64,000 nucleotides of DNA from Janibacter cremeus (GCF_013409205.1 NZ_JACCAE010000001.1:558001-622000), one strand, 5' to 3'. Positions 36,003 through 46,257 are shown, counted from the first letter of the stretch. Notes: generated from the sequence alone by a model not told the origin. Numbers and translations: made by a program.

Positions 36003-36713
36003 GTGGACCTGCTCACCGAGATCACCGGCCGGGCGGTGCCGTCGGCCCGTGCCCCGCAACTGGCCGCACCGGGCCTGCTCGCGGTACTGGCGCTCGCCGC
36101 GGTTGCCGTGGCGTGGTGGCCCGCCTGGCGGGTGCTGCGCCTGGTCGTCACGCTCGTGCACGAGCTCGGCCATGCCGTGGTCGGGGTGGCCGTCGGGCGC
36201 AGGTTCCGCGGCTTCGTGCTGCGCGCGGACATGTCCGGCCACGCCGTCACCGTGGGCCGACCCAGCGGACCCGGTCTCGTCGTGACGACGTGGGCGGGCT
36301 ACCCCGCCCCGGCGCTCCTGGGGATGCTGCTGGTGTGGTTGGCGGCGAAGGGGTGGACCGCCCCGGTCCTCACGGCGCTCCTGGCGGGGCTGCTGGTGGC
36401 ACTGGTCTTCGTTCGGTCCGCACTGACCGGACTCGTCGTCGTCGGCTCCCTGGCCGGGGTCGCCGCCCTGTGGTGGTGGCGCGAGGACGGCCTGCAGCAG
36501 CACGTGCTCGTCGGTACCGGACTGGTGCTGCTCGCCGGCGCCTGGCGCCATCTCGCGAGCGTCCTGCGTCGGGTCGGACCGTCCAGCGACCCCGGCGCGC
36601 TGGCGCGGTTGACCGGGATCCCGGTGCTGGTGTGGCAGGTCGGGTTCGTGGCCGTCCTCGCCCTGGCATCGTGGATCGTCGGCAGTGAAGTCCTCACGGT
36701 GCTGTCCCGCTAG
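36003..36713 (+). CDS. M50-type membrane metallopeptidase-like protein
   Basis: This 236-residue protein has the zinc motif HELGH (53-57) in a hydrophobic helix, followed by several membrane spans, as in the M50B-like family of actinobacteria. The C-terminal DPG-type metal motif of true site-2 proteases is not obvious, so activity is uncertain. The substrate is unknown. GTG start 36003 is favoured by the upstream TACGGT. Confidence 0.8.
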   Translation: MDLLTEITGRAVPSARAPQLAAPGLLAVLALAAVAVAWWPAWRVLRLVVTLVHELGHAVVGVAVGRRFRGFVLRADMSGHAVTVGRPSGPGLVVTTWAGYPAPALLGMLLVWLAAKGWTAPVLTALLAGLLVALVFVRSALTGLVVVGSLAGVAALWWWREDGLQQHVLVGTGLVLLAGAWRHLASVLRRVGPSSDPGALARLTGIPVLVWQVGFVAVLALASWIVGSEVLTVLSR

Positions 36714-36742
36714 TCAGCAGTACTTCGTAGCGAGAGGCGTGG

Positions 36743-37552
36743 TCACTCGCCGTCGGCCAGCCACGGGTCGATGAGGTCGAGCACGTCGAGCAGGGTCTCC
36801 GCCACGCCGTCCGGTGTCGCGTCGATCGTGACCTGCTGGTCGGCAGGGATGTCACTGTGCGGCACCCAGATGGCGCGCATGCCGACCTCCTGGGAGCCGA
36901 GCACGTCCTCGAAGAGCCGGTCGCCCACGTAGACCGCGTTGACCGGCTCCACGTCGAGGGCGGCACACACCGCCTCGAAGGCCTCGGCGTGCGGCTTCAT
37001 GACGTGCAGCTCCGAGGAGTAGACGTCGGCGTCGATGAGGTCGAGCACTCCGTCGCGGGCGAAGATCTCGCGGTGGTACTCGCCGCTCCAGATGGTGTTG
37101 GACAGCACGCCGGTCCTCAGGCCCCTGGCACGCAGGCCCTGCAGGAGCGGACGCACCTGCGCGTCGGTGTGGGTGTGCGGCTCCCAGAAGCGGCGGTACG
37201 CCGCAAGCGCGACGTGGTGTCGGTCCTCGCGGTGGTCGACGCCGGCCTCGGCGAGGATGTCGTCGAGGTGGGCACTGCGATGGTCCTCCCGCGCCCGCTG
37301 CCAGGCCGCACGTTCGGCGGCGTGCAACCGCTCGCCGAGCTCCTGCGCCCGCTCGAGGTCCTCCTGGGGGACCTCGTCGGAGTCGATCGGGATCCCGTGG
37401 ACCTCCCGGGCGAAGACGCGCCACTGCTGGCCCAGGTCGATCGTGTGCCAGGGCGTGAGGGTGCCGCCCCAGTCGAAGATCACCGCGCGCACGGGCCCGG
37501 CGGCCGGGCGCTCGTGGGCGGCCAGCGGGTGGCGTACTTCGCCGACGCTCAT
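36743..37552 (-). CDS. HAD-superfamily hydrolase
   Basis: This 269-residue protein has the four HAD motifs: VIFDWGGTL (nucleophile Asp), LSNT, the Lys in [11 protein letters not shown] and [18 protein letters not shown] helical cap lies between motifs I and II. It is probably a small-molecule phosphatase. The ATG overlaps the proS stop (ATGA), so it is coupled to proS. The substrate is unknown. Confidence 0.88.
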   Translation of the reverse strand: MSVGEVRHPLAAHERPAAGPVRAVIFDWGGTLTPWHTIDLGQQWRVFAREVHGIPIDSDEVPQEDLERAQELGERLHAAERAAWQRAREDHRSAHLDDILAEAGVDHREDRHHVALAAYRRFWEPHTHTDAQVRPLLQGLRARGLRTGVLSNTIWSGEYHREIFARDGVLDLIDADVYSSELHVMKPHAEAFEAVCAALDVEPVNAVYVGDRLFEDVLGSQEVGMRAIWVPHSDIPADQQVTIDATPDGVAETLLDVLDLIDPWLADGE

Positions 37553-39399
37553 GCGGTGGCCCCGATCTCGGCGCGGACGGCGGCGACCGCGTCGCCGACC
37601 GGGACCTCACGGCGCTCACCGGTGCGGCGGTCCTTGATCTCGACGACGCCGTCGGCCAGCCCCTTGCCGACGACGAGGATCGTCGGGACACCGATGAGCT
37701 CGGCGTCCTTGAACTTCACTCCCGGGCTGACCTTGCCGGCACGGTCGTCGAGGATCACCTCGACCCCCTTCGCCTCCAGCTGGGCAGCCAGGTCATCGGC
37801 AGCGACGAAGAGCTCCTCGCCCTTGCCGGCGACGACGACGTGCACGTCGAAGGGCGCGACCTGCCGAGGCCACACCAGGCCGACCTCGTCGTGGTTGTCC
37901 TCGGCGATGACACCGACGGCACGGGTGACGCCGACCCCGTAGGACCCCATGGTCACGGTGACGAGCTTGCCGTTCTCGTCGAGGACCTTCAGCCCCAGCG
38001 CCTCGGCGTACTTCGTCCCGAGCTGGAAGATGTGGCCCATCTCGACACCGCGCGCGAGGGTGAGCGTGCCGGTGCCGCTGGGGCTGGGGTCCCCCTCGCG
38101 GATCTCGGCGGCCTGGATGCGCCCGTCGGCGGTGAAGTCGCGCCCGTGGACGAGGTCGATGACGTGCTTGCCGGGCTCGTCGGCGCCGGTGACCCAGGCG
38201 CTGCCCTCCGGGATGCTGGGGTCGAGCAGGAAGCGGATCTGGTCCTCCGGGTACTTCTCACCTTCCGGTGCACCGTCCTCGTCGCGCTCTTCCAGGTTTT
38301 GGATCAGATCGCTCCCGCGACCCAGCACGCCGGGACCGATGTAACCCTTCGCCAGCTCGGGGTGGGAGGCGAAGTCCTTCTCCTCGAAGGCCTCGACCTC
38401 CGCGGGTGCGACCTGCGCCTCGAGGCGCTTGGCATCGACCTCCCGGTCGCCGGGCACGCCGATGGCCAGCGGCTCGCGCCATCCCTGCGGGTGCTCCTCG
38501 TCGGCGGGGTGCACGAGCATGACCAGGACGTTCTTCAGCGTGTCCGCGGCGGTCCACCCGCGACCGTCGGCACGCGGGTGGTTGGCGTTCAGCTGCGCGA
38601 CGAGTGTCTCGATGGTCGGGGTGTCGGGGGTGTCCTCGACGTGCGCCGGACCGACGCCCGCCTCGACGGGGGCGGCAACGGGGATCTCCACGGCCTCGAT
38701 GTTGGCCGCGTACCCGCTCTCGTCCCGGACGAAGGTGTCCTCGCCGTTGGGGCTGACCGCGAGGAACTCCTCACTCGCGCTGCCGCCCATCGCCCCCGAG
38801 TCGGCCTGGACGATGACGTACTCGAAGCCGAAGCGGTCGAAGATCTTGATGTAGGCGTCGCGGTGCGCGTCGTAGGCCTTCTGCAGACCGGCCTGGTCGA
38901 TGTCGAAGGAGTAGGAGTCCTTCATGATGAACTCGCGTCCGCGCAGCACGCCGGCGCGGGGCCGGGCCTCGTCGCGGTACTTGTTCTGCATCTGGAAGAT
39001 CGTCAGCGGCAGGTCCTTGTACGAGGTGTACATGTCCTTGACCGCGAGGCAGAACATCTCCTCGTGGGTGGGGCCGAGCAGCATCTGCGCGTCCTTGCGG
39101 TCGACGATGCGGAAGAGGTTGTCGCCGTAATCGGTCCACCGGTTGGTGGCCTCGTAGGGCTCCTTGGGCAGCAGGGCGGGGAACGCCAGCTCCTGGCCGC
39201 CGATCGCCTCCATCTCCTCGCGCACGATCGTCTCGACCTTGCGCAGGACCCGCAGCCCCAGCGGGAGCCAGGTGTAGATACCGGGCGCGGCGCGGCGCAC
39301 GTAGCCGGCGCGCACGAGCAGCTTGTGTCCCGGCAGCTCCGCGTCGGCCGGGTCCTCCCGAAGGGTGCGGAGGAAGAGGGACGACATGCGCGTGACCAC
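37549..39399 (-). CDS. proS: Prolyl-tRNA synthetase, bacterial type
   Basis: This 616-residue class II synthetase has motif 1 with [13 protein letters not shown], the [14 protein letters not shown] and [27 protein letters not shown] region (motif 2), the YbaK-like editing insertion between motifs 2 and 3, and the anticodon-binding C-terminus. The start is GTG 39399, with AGGAG 9 nt upstream, rather than ATG 39387. Its vicinity to ispG-rseP-dxr is the usual actinobacterial order, although several genes now intervene. Confidence 0.96.
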   Translation of the reverse strand: MVTRMSSLFLRTLREDPADAELPGHKLLVRAGYVRRAAPGIYTWLPLGLRVLRKVETIVREEMEAIGGQELAFPALLPKEPYEATNRWTDYGDNLFRIVDRKDAQMLLGPTHEEMFCLAVKDMYTSYKDLPLTIFQMQNKYRDEARPRAGVLRGREFIMKDSYSFDIDQAGLQKAYDAHRDAYIKIFDRFGFEYVIVQADSGAMGGSASEEFLAVSPNGEDTFVRDESGYAANIEAVEIPVAAPVEAGVGPAHVEDTPDTPTIETLVAQLNANHPRADGRGWTAADTLKNVLVMLVHPADEEHPQGWREPLAIGVPGDREVDAKRLEAQVAPAEVEAFEEKDFASHPELAKGYIGPGVLGRGSDLIQNLEERDEDGAPEGEKYPEDQIRFLLDPSIPEGSAWVTGADEPGKHVIDLVHGRDFTADGRIQAAEIREGDPSPSGTGTLTLARGVEMGHIFQLGTKYAEALGLKVLDENGKLVTVTMGSYGVGVTRAVGVIAEDNHDEVGLVWPRQVAPFDVHVVVAGKGEELFVAADDLAAQLEAKGVEVILDDRAGKVSPGVKFKDAELIGVPTILVVGKGLADGVVEIKDRRTGERREVPVGDAVAAVRAEIGATA

Positions 39400-39453
39400 G
39401 GAAGGGCTCCTGGCGAGGTGTTGGAGGGCGTACCCGGCAAGGATATCCGCCGG

Positions 39454-40350
39454 TCAGCCGACGAGCGCGTCCCCCGCCTCCACGAGCCGTCGCGTCACCA
39501 GCCGGACCGCGGCGCGCTCGGCACGGTCGGGCCGGGACAGACCGACGATCCAGCGCGCGGAGACCACTGAGGTCAGGGGGCGAAGGGAGATCCCGTCACC
39601 GGGTTGCGTGGTGAACCGGGGCAGCAGGGCCACCCCCTCGCCGGCCGCCACGAGCGCAGCGATCAGCTGGTTGTCGCGAATCCGCAACCGCGGCGCGATC
39701 GTGGTCCCGGTGGCCTCCCCGAGGCGCTGGAGGACGGTGTCGAAGGGGAAGTGCTCCGGGACGCCGATCCACATCTCGTCGACGACGTCCCCGGGGCGGA
39801 GCGCCTCGCGGGCGGTCAGTGGATGGTCCTGCGGCAGCGCGACGTCGAGCGGCTCACGCAGGAGCACCGTGCGTCGCAGGCCCTGCGCGCCTGCCGGCAC
39901 TTCGCTGGTCAGGCTGTGCGCGATGACGATGTCGGCATCGGCGACCGCAGCGGCGTAGTCGTGCTCGGCGAGGTCCATGTCGGTGACCTCGATGGTCACC
40001 GCGGAGTCGGCCAGGGCGGCCAGGGCCCCCGGCAGCAGGGCGGTCATCGCGCTCGGGAGCCCGGCGACACGCACCGTCCCGACCGGCTGGCCGCGATGCG
40101 CGTCGAGTCGGGCCCGGACCCGGGCGAGGGCCTCGGCGACCTCATCGGCGCCGTCCGCGAGCAGCTCTCCCGCATCGGTCAGTCGCAGCCCTCGGCCATC
40201 CGGCTCGACGAGTCGGGTCCCGGCGGCACGTTGTGCCGTGCGCAGCTGCTGCGACAACGCCGAGGGGGTGCGGTGCGTGGCCGCTGCGACGGCCACGAGG
40301 CTGCCTCGCTCACGCAGGTCCCGCAGCAGTTCCAGGTGCCGGATGTCCAC
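39454..40350 (-). CDS. LysR-family transcriptional regulator
   Basis: This 298-residue LTTR has the N-terminal winged HTH (DIRHLELLRDLRERGSLVAVAAATHRTPSALSQQLRTAQ) and a periplasmic-binding-like effector domain. It is divergent from the EamA exporter gene and likely controls it. Its GTG at 40350 lies 6 nt after TAGGGT on the minus strand, so it seems leaderless. The target it regulates is now broken (see the exporter). Confidence 0.92.
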   Translation of the reverse strand: MDIRHLELLRDLRERGSLVAVAAATHRTPSALSQQLRTAQRAAGTRLVEPDGRGLRLTDAGELLADGADEVAEALARVRARLDAHRGQPVGTVRVAGLPSAMTALLPGALAALADSAVTIEVTDMDLAEHDYAAAVADADIVIAHSLTSEVPAGAQGLRRTVLLREPLDVALPQDHPLTAREALRPGDVVDEMWIGVPEHFPFDTVLQRLGEATGTTIAPRLRIRDNQLIAALVAAGEGVALLPRFTTQPGDGISLRPLTSVVSARWIVGLSRPDRAERAAVRLVTRRLVEAGDALVG

Positions 40351-40422
40351 GTAGGCACCCTAAAGGAATAGTGCATTTTGATTCGCTTGTCCTGCATGGA
40401 CGGGTGGCCTCAGGATCGGACC
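40351..40422. promoter_or_regulatory. Divergent LysR/EamA control region
   Basis: The 72-bp region is AT-rich for this genome. TAGGGT (40357-40362, minus) serves the regulator; CAGGAT (40411-40416) lies 6 nt before the exporter GTG. The central TGCATTTTGATTCGC stretch is a candidate LysR operator, but no clear dyad was confirmed. Confidence 0.45.
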
Positions 40423-41370
40423 GTGCCCCTTCGTCACCGTTTGCTCGCCGTCCTCGTCGCCGTCCTGTGGGGCGCGAACTTCATCGCCATCCACGCCTCG
40501 CTCGAGGTTTTCCCGCCCTTCCTGTGCGCCGCCCTGAGATTCCTCCTCCTGGCGATCCCGACGGTGCTGTTCGTCCCGCGCCCCCGGGTGCCCGCGCGCT
40601 GGCTCATCGGCTACGGCCTCGGCTTCGGCGTGCTGCAGTTCGCCTTCCTCTACCTGGGGATGAGCCTGGGCATGCCTGCCGGTCTGGCATCCCTCGTCCT
40701 GCAGAGCTCGGCCCCCTTCACCGTCGTCCTCGGGGCGGTCCTCCTCGGCGAGCACGTCACGGGGCGGGCCGCCGCGGGGCTCGCCCTCGCCGCCTTCGGC
40801 ATGGCGGTCGTCGGCTCCCAGCGACTGTCCGGTGAGGCGGGCATTCTTCCCTTCCTCCTCACCCTGCTCGCCGGCCTCGGCTGGGCCTTCGGCAACCTCG
40901 CCGCCCGGCAGGCCGCTCCCCCGAAGCCGCTGCACCTGGCGCTGTGAATGACCGTCGTGCCGCCCCTGCCGCTGCTCGCGATCTCCGCCGTGGTCGAGGG
41001 ACCGGGGAGCATGTGGCGTTCCCTCACCGGGTCCTTCTCCACCGGTCCGCAGGAGCTGCTCGCGTGGGGCGGCCTGGCCTACACGGCTCTCGTGGCGACC
41101 GTCGTGGGGTCGGGCCTGTGGACGTGGCTGATGTCGCGGCACAACGCGGGCTCGGTGGCCCCCTTCTCCCTGCTCGTGCCGATCACGGGCCTGACCCTGG
41201 CGTGGGCGCTGCTCGGGGAGACGCCGTCCCCGGTGGAGCTGGTGGGCGGGGTCCTGGTCATCATCGGCGTGTGGGCCACGACCCGCCGACGCGCGACCCT
41301 GCCCCCTTCGTCCCCGACGGGTGCGCCCCGCGTCGCCGTCCCCACGGGTGGGGCCGCCTCGGCCCGGTAG
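40423..41370 (+). pseudogene. EamA/DMT-type exporter gene interrupted by one in-frame TGA
   Basis: The frame from GTG 40423 reads LLAVLVAVLWGANFIAIH and two EamA domains of about ten membrane spans, but TGA at 40945-40947 stops it after ...PPKPLHLAL. The same frame continues at once with MTVVPPLPLLAISAVVEGPGSMW to 41370. In homologues I recall, Trp stands at this position (LWMTVVPPLPLL), so a single TGG-to-TGA change explains the break. Two halves totalling about 315 residues match the usual length. A sequencing error cannot be excluded. Confidence 0.85.
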
Positions 41371-41379
41371 CCGGCCGGG

Positions 41380-42159
41380 TCACTCCCCCACCGCAGCGAC
41401 GAGGGCCGGCAGCACCTCGGCGGCGGTGCCCCGCACGACGTGGTGGCACATGTCGGAGACCTCGGTCTCGGTCGGGTTGATCTCGATGACCGTCGCCCCC
41501 TCCGCGCGGGCCATCGCCGGGTAGCCGGCCGCCGGGAAGACGAGCCCGGAGGTGCCGATGACCAGCGTGACGTCACCGGGCTGAAGCGTGTCGATCGCGG
41601 CCTCGGTCGCCTCGACGTCCGCCTCGGGCAGCATCTCGCCGAACCACACGACGCCGGGGCGTACGTGCGCCCCGCACTCGGGGCACTGCGGCGGGACGAG
41701 GCGCTCCTCCGGCTCGGCCGGGAGGTCGACCTCCCCCTCGTACGGGGAGTCGCAGTCGGTGCACCGCAGCGCGAACAGGGACCCGTGGACGTGGGCGGCC
41801 ACGCTCGAGCCGGCGCGCTCGTGGAGGTCGTCGACGTTCTGCGTGGAGATCATCACCTCCCGCAGCCGCGCGAGCTCGGCGAGTGCCCGGTGACCGGCAT
41901 TGGGCTCGACCCCGCGCACCAGGTGCATCCGCCACGCGTACCACCCCCAGACGAAGCGGGGATCCTCCTGCCACGCCTCGGCGGTGGCCAGCTGCGAGGG
42001 ATCGAACTCCTCCCACAGCCCGGTCTGCGCGTCACGGAAGGTCGGCACGCCGGACTCGGCGCTCATGCCGGCACCGGTCAGGACCATGACCCGGCGGGCA
42101 CCGCGGATCGCGGCGACGACCTCCGGGGGGAGGTCAAGGGTCGTCTCGTGGGTGCTCAT
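41380..42159 (-). CDS. Sirtuin (NAD-dependent protein deacylase)
   Basis: This 259-residue SIR2 protein has GAGMSAESGVPTFR (29-42), TQNVD (106-110), catalytic His125 (HVHGS) and the zinc cysteines 133, 136, 159 and 162. Tyr74 and Arg77 form the Y-x-x-R pair that in SIRT5 and E. coli CobB reads succinyl/malonyl lysine, so desuccinylase activity is predicted. ATG 42159 has GGGAGGGG upstream; a longer frame is less likely. It is the last gene of poxB-doxX-sirtuin. It is not the cobalamin CobB. Confidence 0.93.
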   Translation of the reverse strand: MSTHETTLDLPPEVVAAIRGARRVMVLTGAGMSAESGVPTFRDAQTGLWEEFDPSQLATAEAWQEDPRFVWGWYAWRMHLVRGVEPNAGHRALAELARLREVMISTQNVDDLHERAGSSVAAHVHGSLFALRCTDCDSPYEGEVDLPAEPEERLVPPQCPECGAHVRPGVVWFGEMLPEADVEATEAAIDTLQPGDVTLVIGTSGLVFPAAGYPAMARAEGATVIEINPTETEVSDMCHHVVRGTAAEVLPALVAAVGE

Positions 42160-42163
42160 GGGC

Positions 42164-42556
42164 TCATCCCCTCCCGGCAGCGCGCAGCGCGATGCGCACG
42201 AGCGGCCACTGGAGCGGCAGCCGGGCAAGGGTCCCGGCGAAGGAGCTCCAGGCCTGCGGGGTCTGCCCGCGCCGGGCCCGGCGGGCGTGGTCGATGCTCA
42301 TCTGCACGTTCGCCGGGAAGACCGCGACGAGCAGCGCCGCACTGGCCAGGCCTGCCGCTGGTCGGGTCGGCGAGATGAGCAGGCCTGCAGCACAAGCGAT
42401 CTCGGCAACCCCGGAGGCGTGCACGAGCGCCCGGTCGTGGTCGCGCAGCGGCGACGGCACGATCGGCTGGAAGACCTGCGGCCGCACGAGGTGGATCACC
42501 CCGGAGGCCGCGAAGGCACTCGCCAGGAGGGTGGTGGGCAGGTCGGGTCGGGTCAT
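42164..42556 (-). CDS. DoxX-family membrane protein
   Basis: This 130-residue protein has four hydrophobic segments and the DoxX-like pattern (SGVIHLVRPQVFQPIVP, then GVAEIACAAGLL). It lies 12 nt after poxB and 4 nt before the sirtuin start region, so the three form an operon. GAGGA is 8 nt from ATG 42556; GTG 42559 is also possible. Function is unknown; DoxX proteins are sometimes tied to thiol-redox systems. Confidence 0.82.
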   Translation of the reverse strand: MTRPDLPTTLLASAFAASGVIHLVRPQVFQPIVPSPLRDHDRALVHASGVAEIACAAGLLISPTRPAAGLASAALLVAVFPANVQMSIDHARRARRGQTPQAWSSFAGTLARLPLQWPLVRIALRAAGRG

Positions 42557-42568
42557 CACGGTCCTCGT

Positions 42569-44293
42569 CTAGAAGATCTGGCGCAGGTTGGAGCGGGAGA
42601 GGTCGAGCAGCTCGTCGCCTCGACCGGACATCACCGTACGCAGTGCGTAGAGCGTGAAACCCTTGATCTGCTCGGCCGAGATCGCGGGCGGGATGGTCAG
42701 CTCCTGCCGGTCGGTGACCACGTCGACCAGGGCCGGGCCGTCGTGGGCGAGGGCCTCGCGCAGCGCACTCTCGAGCTCCGCCGACTCCGTGACCCGGATC
42801 CCCCGCATGCCGACCGACTCCGCGACCTTGGAGAAGTCGGGGTTGTCCAGGTGGGTGCCGAAGTCCGGTAGTCCGGCGGCCTTCATCTCCAGCTCGACGA
42901 AGTTGAGCGAGGAGTTGTTCAGCACGACGATCGTGATCGGCAGGTCGTACTGGCCGACGGTGAGCATCTCGCCCATGAGCATCGCCAGACCACCGTCACC
43001 GCTGAGGGTGATGACCTGCCGCTCGGGGTGGGCCACCTGGGCGCCGATGGCGTGCGGCACCGCGTTGGCCATCGACCCGTGGAGGAAGGAGCCGATGACC
43101 CGACGCTCGCCGCGGCACTCGAAGTAGCGGGAGGCGTAGACGACCGGCGAGCCGACGTCGGGGATGACGACCGCGTCCTCGTCCGCGAGGTCGTTGATGA
43201 GCTTGGCCACGTACTGCGGGTGGATCGGGCGTCCCCGCTTCGCCGGGACCGCCAGGTCGTCCAGGTCCTCGCGCGTGCGCTTGTAGTGCGCGCACGACTC
43301 ATCGAGGTGGCGTCGGTCCTCGTTGCGCCGCAGCATCGGCAGCAGCTCGCGCACGGTCTCGCGCACGTCACCGACGAGCCCCAGCTCGAGCGGGGCGCGG
43401 CGCCCGAGCTGCTCGCCGCGCAGATCGACCTGGATGATCTTCGCCGTCTCCGGGTAGAACTGCCGGTAGGGGAAGTCGGTGCCCAGCATGAGGATGGTGT
43501 CGGCCTTGTCCATCGCCCGGTACCCGGAGGCAAAACCGAGGAGGCCGGTCAGGCCGACGTCGAAGGGGTTGTCCCCCTCGACGTGCTGCTTGCCGCGCAG
43601 GGAGTGCACGACCGGGGCACCGAGGGTGTCGGCCAGCTCGAGCACCTCCTGCTTCGCGCCCTCGGCCCCGACGCCCACGAGCAGGGTCGTGCGCTTCGAC
43701 GTGCTGAGCAGGTCGGACGCACGCTGCAGCTGGTCGGCCGCGGGCACGACCCGCGCGCGGGCCCGCTCGATGGTCGTGACCATCGTCTCCTGCGCCTCTG
43801 CCAGGGCGACGTCGCCGGGAACGACGAGCACCGCGACGCCCCGCTGTTGGATCGCCGCTCGCATCGCGGTCTGCAGCATGCGCGGCATCTGCGCCGGGTC
43901 GGAGACCATCTCGCAGTAGACGCTGCACTCCTGGAAGAGGTTCTGCGGGTGGGTCTCCTGGAAGTAGCCGCTGCCGATCTCGGCGCTGGGGATCTGTGCG
44001 GCGATCGCCAGCACCGGCACCCGGCTGCGCTGGGCATCGAAGAGCCCGTTGATCAGGTGCAGGTTGCCCGGCCCACAGCTGCCGAGGACCACGGCCATCT
44101 GCCCGGTCAGCTCCGCGTCCGCAGCAGCGGCGAAGGCCGCGGACTCCTCGTGGCGAACGAGCTTCCACGCGATCGATCCATCCCGCCGCATGGCCTCGGT
44201 GAAGCCGTTGAGGGAGTCCCCCGGGATCCCGTAGGCCCGGGTGATCCCGTTGGCCCGCAGTGTGGCGATGACGTTGTCCGCGACGGTCGGCAT
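42569..44293 (-). CDS. poxB: Pyruvate dehydrogenase (quinone) / PoxB-like ThDP enzyme
   Basis: This 574-residue ThDP- and FAD-dependent enzyme oxidises pyruvate to acetate and CO2 with quinone. It has the catalytic Glu in KLVRHEESAAFAA, the GSCGPGN segment, FAD-binding central domain and ThDP motif GDGGLAMLMGEML...NN. The C-terminal amphipathic stretch may bind membrane lipid. ATG 44293 has AAGGAG upstream. Other ThDP oxidases share this fold, so substrate is by similarity. Confidence 0.9.
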   Translation of the reverse strand: MPTVADNVIATLRANGITRAYGIPGDSLNGFTEAMRRDGSIAWKLVRHEESAAFAAAADAELTGQMAVVLGSCGPGNLHLINGLFDAQRSRVPVLAIAAQIPSAEIGSGYFQETHPQNLFQECSVYCEMVSDPAQMPRMLQTAMRAAIQQRGVAVLVVPGDVALAEAQETMVTTIERARARVVPAADQLQRASDLLSTSKRTTLLVGVGAEGAKQEVLELADTLGAPVVHSLRGKQHVEGDNPFDVGLTGLLGFASGYRAMDKADTILMLGTDFPYRQFYPETAKIIQVDLRGEQLGRRAPLELGLVGDVRETVRELLPMLRRNEDRRHLDESCAHYKRTREDLDDLAVPAKRGRPIHPQYVAKLINDLADEDAVVIPDVGSPVVYASRYFECRGERRVIGSFLHGSMANAVPHAIGAQVAHPERQVITLSGDGGLAMLMGEMLTVGQYDLPITIVVLNNSSLNFVELEMKAAGLPDFGTHLDNPDFSKVAESVGMRGIRVTESAELESALREALAHDGPALVDVVTDRQELTIPPAISAEQIKGFTLYALRTVMSGRGDELLDLSRSNLRQIF

Positions 44294-44436
44294 GCTCGCT
44301 CCTTCGATTCGGCGTGGCTCGCCTCACGCTAGCCGCTCGCGGGGGTGCCCACGATCGCTGGGCGAGCCGCTGTCGTGGATCTGTCGGGCCGGCGCTGGCA
44401 GAGTGGCCGGAGACACCCGATCGAGAGGACGCCGAC

Positions 44437-45405
44437 ATGCGCGCCGTGTACGCCGAGAGCACCGACCCCGACGACCCGCTGGCCGGACTCGTGGTCGGTG
44501 AGCGCCCCGAGCCGGAGGTCCCCGAGGGCTGGGTGCGGGTCGCCGTGAAGGCCACCGCCCTGAACCACCACGACCTGTGGTCGCTGAAGGGCGTCGGGCT
44601 CGGCAAGGACAAGCTGCCGATGATCCTCGGCTGCGACGCAGCGGGCCTGGACGAGGAGGGCAACGAGGTCGTCGTGCACTCGGTGATCGCCTCCCCCGGC
44701 TTCTCCGGCGACGAGACCACGGACCCGAAGCGCTCCCTGCTCTCCGAGAAGCACCAGGGCACCTTCGCCGACACCGTCGTCGTGCCCGCGGGCAACGTCG
44801 TCGCCAAGCCGGCGGGGCTGTCCATGGAGGAGGCCGCATGCCTGCCCACGGCCTGGCTGACCGCCTACCGGATGCTCTTCGTGCGCGGCGGTGTCCGCCC
44901 CGGCGAGACCGTGCTCGTCCAGGGCGCCGGCGGGGGCGTGGCCACGGCGCTGATCACCCTGGCCCGCGCCGCCGGCGTGCGCGTGCTGGCCACCTCGCGC
45001 AGCGAGGACAAGAAGGCCCGGGCGCTTCAGCTGGGCGCCCACGCGGTCTTTGATGTCAACGAGCGGCTGCCGGAGAAGGTCGATGCGGTCATGGAGACGG
45101 TCGGCCGAGCGACCTGGGACCACTCGATCCGCGCCCTCCGCCCGGGTGGGCGGATCGTCATCGCGGGCCACACCTCCGGCCCCCGACCCGAAGACGCGCA
45201 GCTGACCCGGATCTTCTTCCTGCAGCTGAGCGTGATCGGCTCGACGATGGGCACCCGCAGCGAGCTCGGTGACCTCATGCGGCTGCTCGAGTCGACGGGC
45301 ACGCGCCCGCTCATCGACCGCACCCTGCCGCTGGACCGAGCACGTGATGGCTTCGCGGCGATGGAGTCCGGCGACCTCGTGGGCAAGGTCGTCTTCACCC
45401 TCTGA
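44437..45405 (+). CDS. Zinc-type alcohol dehydrogenase / quinone oxidoreductase family
   Basis: This 322-residue MDR-family protein has the GroES-like N-domain (VKATALNHHDLW, LGCDAAG) and Rossmann domain (VLVQGAGGGVATALITLARAAG). The structural-zinc cysteines of classical ADH are missing, so it is closer to the zinc-independent or single-site quinone-reductase/YhdH-like members. ATG 44437 has GAGAGGA upstream; earlier in-frame codons lack similarity. Its stop (45403-45405) directly abuts the convergent GNAT stop. The substrate is unknown. Confidence 0.87.
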   Translation: MRAVYAESTDPDDPLAGLVVGERPEPEVPEGWVRVAVKATALNHHDLWSLKGVGLGKDKLPMILGCDAAGLDEEGNEVVVHSVIASPGFSGDETTDPKRSLLSEKHQGTFADTVVVPAGNVVAKPAGLSMEEAACLPTAWLTAYRMLFVRGGVRPGETVLVQGAGGGVATALITLARAAGVRVLATSRSEDKKARALQLGAHAVFDVNERLPEKVDAVMETVGRATWDHSIRALRPGGRIVIAGHTSGPRPEDAQLTRIFFLQLSVIGSTMGTRSELGDLMRLLESTGTRPLIDRTLPLDRARDGFAAMESGDLVGKVVFTL

Positions 45406-46251
45406 TCAGAAGAGGATGGTGGCGAAAGTGCCCGCCCGACGCATGCCGACACGCTCGTAGGTCGCCAACGCGGCGACGTTGTAGTCGTTGACGTACAGCG
45501 TGACGAAGGGGGCGTGGTCGGCCATCGTCTGCTCCACCACCGAGGCCATGAAGCCGGCGGCCAGACCTCGCCCGCGCAGCTCCGGGGAGAGCCAGACGCC
45601 CTGGATCTGGCAGGTGTCGAGGGCGACCGAGCCGATGTCGGCCTTGAAGATCACGCGCCCGCCCTCGATGACGACGTAGGTGCGTCCCTGGCGGATGAGG
45701 CGCCAGATCGAGTCACGGTAGAACGCGGAGCTGCCGGTGTAGGGGCGGTAACCGATCTCATGGGTGAACATGTGCTCGGCTGCCGGCAGGACGAGGTCGA
45801 CCTCGTGGAGGTGGGCGGGGCGCACCCGTGCGTCGATCGCGTGGCCGAGTCGGGACGGCGGGGTGCGGGTGGCCATCAGCGGCTGCTCGGTGCGCATCGC
45901 CCGCGGCCGCGGGAAGACCGACCCGGTCTCCTGCCACAGGCCGAGGACCTCCTCGCGGGGTCCGAGGAAGGAGGCGCTGCGTCGTCGCATGCGCCTGACC
46001 TGCCCCGCCAGAGGACCCCAGCTCTCGGGCCCGGTGCCGACCGGGACCACGTTGGCGTAGGACCAGACGAAGGCCTCCAGCCGCCCGTCGGCGAAGTAGC
46101 CGTGCGCTGCGGTGGACCCGGGGCCGAGCCCTCCGTCGAGGATCCGGCTGGCGACGAAGACGTTCGCCGCCGGATCGCGCGCGCACAGATCCAGGGCGTC
46201 GTCGACGTCGTCGACGCCCAGGAGCCGGATCGGTTGGCGGGTGCGCAGCAC
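45406..46251 (-). CDS. GNAT acetyltransferase with DUF4081 domain (Rv2867c-like)
   Basis: This 281-residue protein has an N-terminal DUF4081-like half (about 1-120) and a C-terminal GNAT domain with QIQGVWLSPELRGRGLAAGFM (acetyl-CoA loop) and LYVNDYNVAALATYERVGM. The same architecture stands next to ispG-rip1-dxr in mycobacteria, and here it also follows ispG. GTG 46251 lies 6 nt after TAGGGT, so it seems leaderless. The substrate is unknown. Confidence 0.88.
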   Translation of the reverse strand: MLRTRQPIRLLGVDDVDDALDLCARDPAANVFVASRILDGGLGPGSTAAHGYFADGRLEAFVWSYANVVPVGTGPESWGPLAGQVRRMRRRSASFLGPREEVLGLWQETGSVFPRPRAMRTEQPLMATRTPPSRLGHAIDARVRPAHLHEVDLVLPAAEHMFTHEIGYRPYTGSSAFYRDSIWRLIRQGRTYVVIEGGRVIFKADIGSVALDTCQIQGVWLSPELRGRGLAAGFMASVVEQTMADHAPFVTLYVNDYNVAALATYERVGMRRAGTFATILF

Positions 46252-46257
46252 TCCCCC

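Noticed and set aside
40945..40947. UGA as selenocysteine or programmed read-through in the exporter
   Set aside because: No SECIS-like hairpin stands out, and the position is occupied by Trp in homologues I recall; a nonsense change is simpler.
41380..42159. Calling the sirtuin gene part of cobalamin synthesis because sirtuins are also named CobB
   Set aside because: The protein has the SIR2 NAD and zinc motifs; the true a,c-diamide synthase is in the fusion at 29507-32125.
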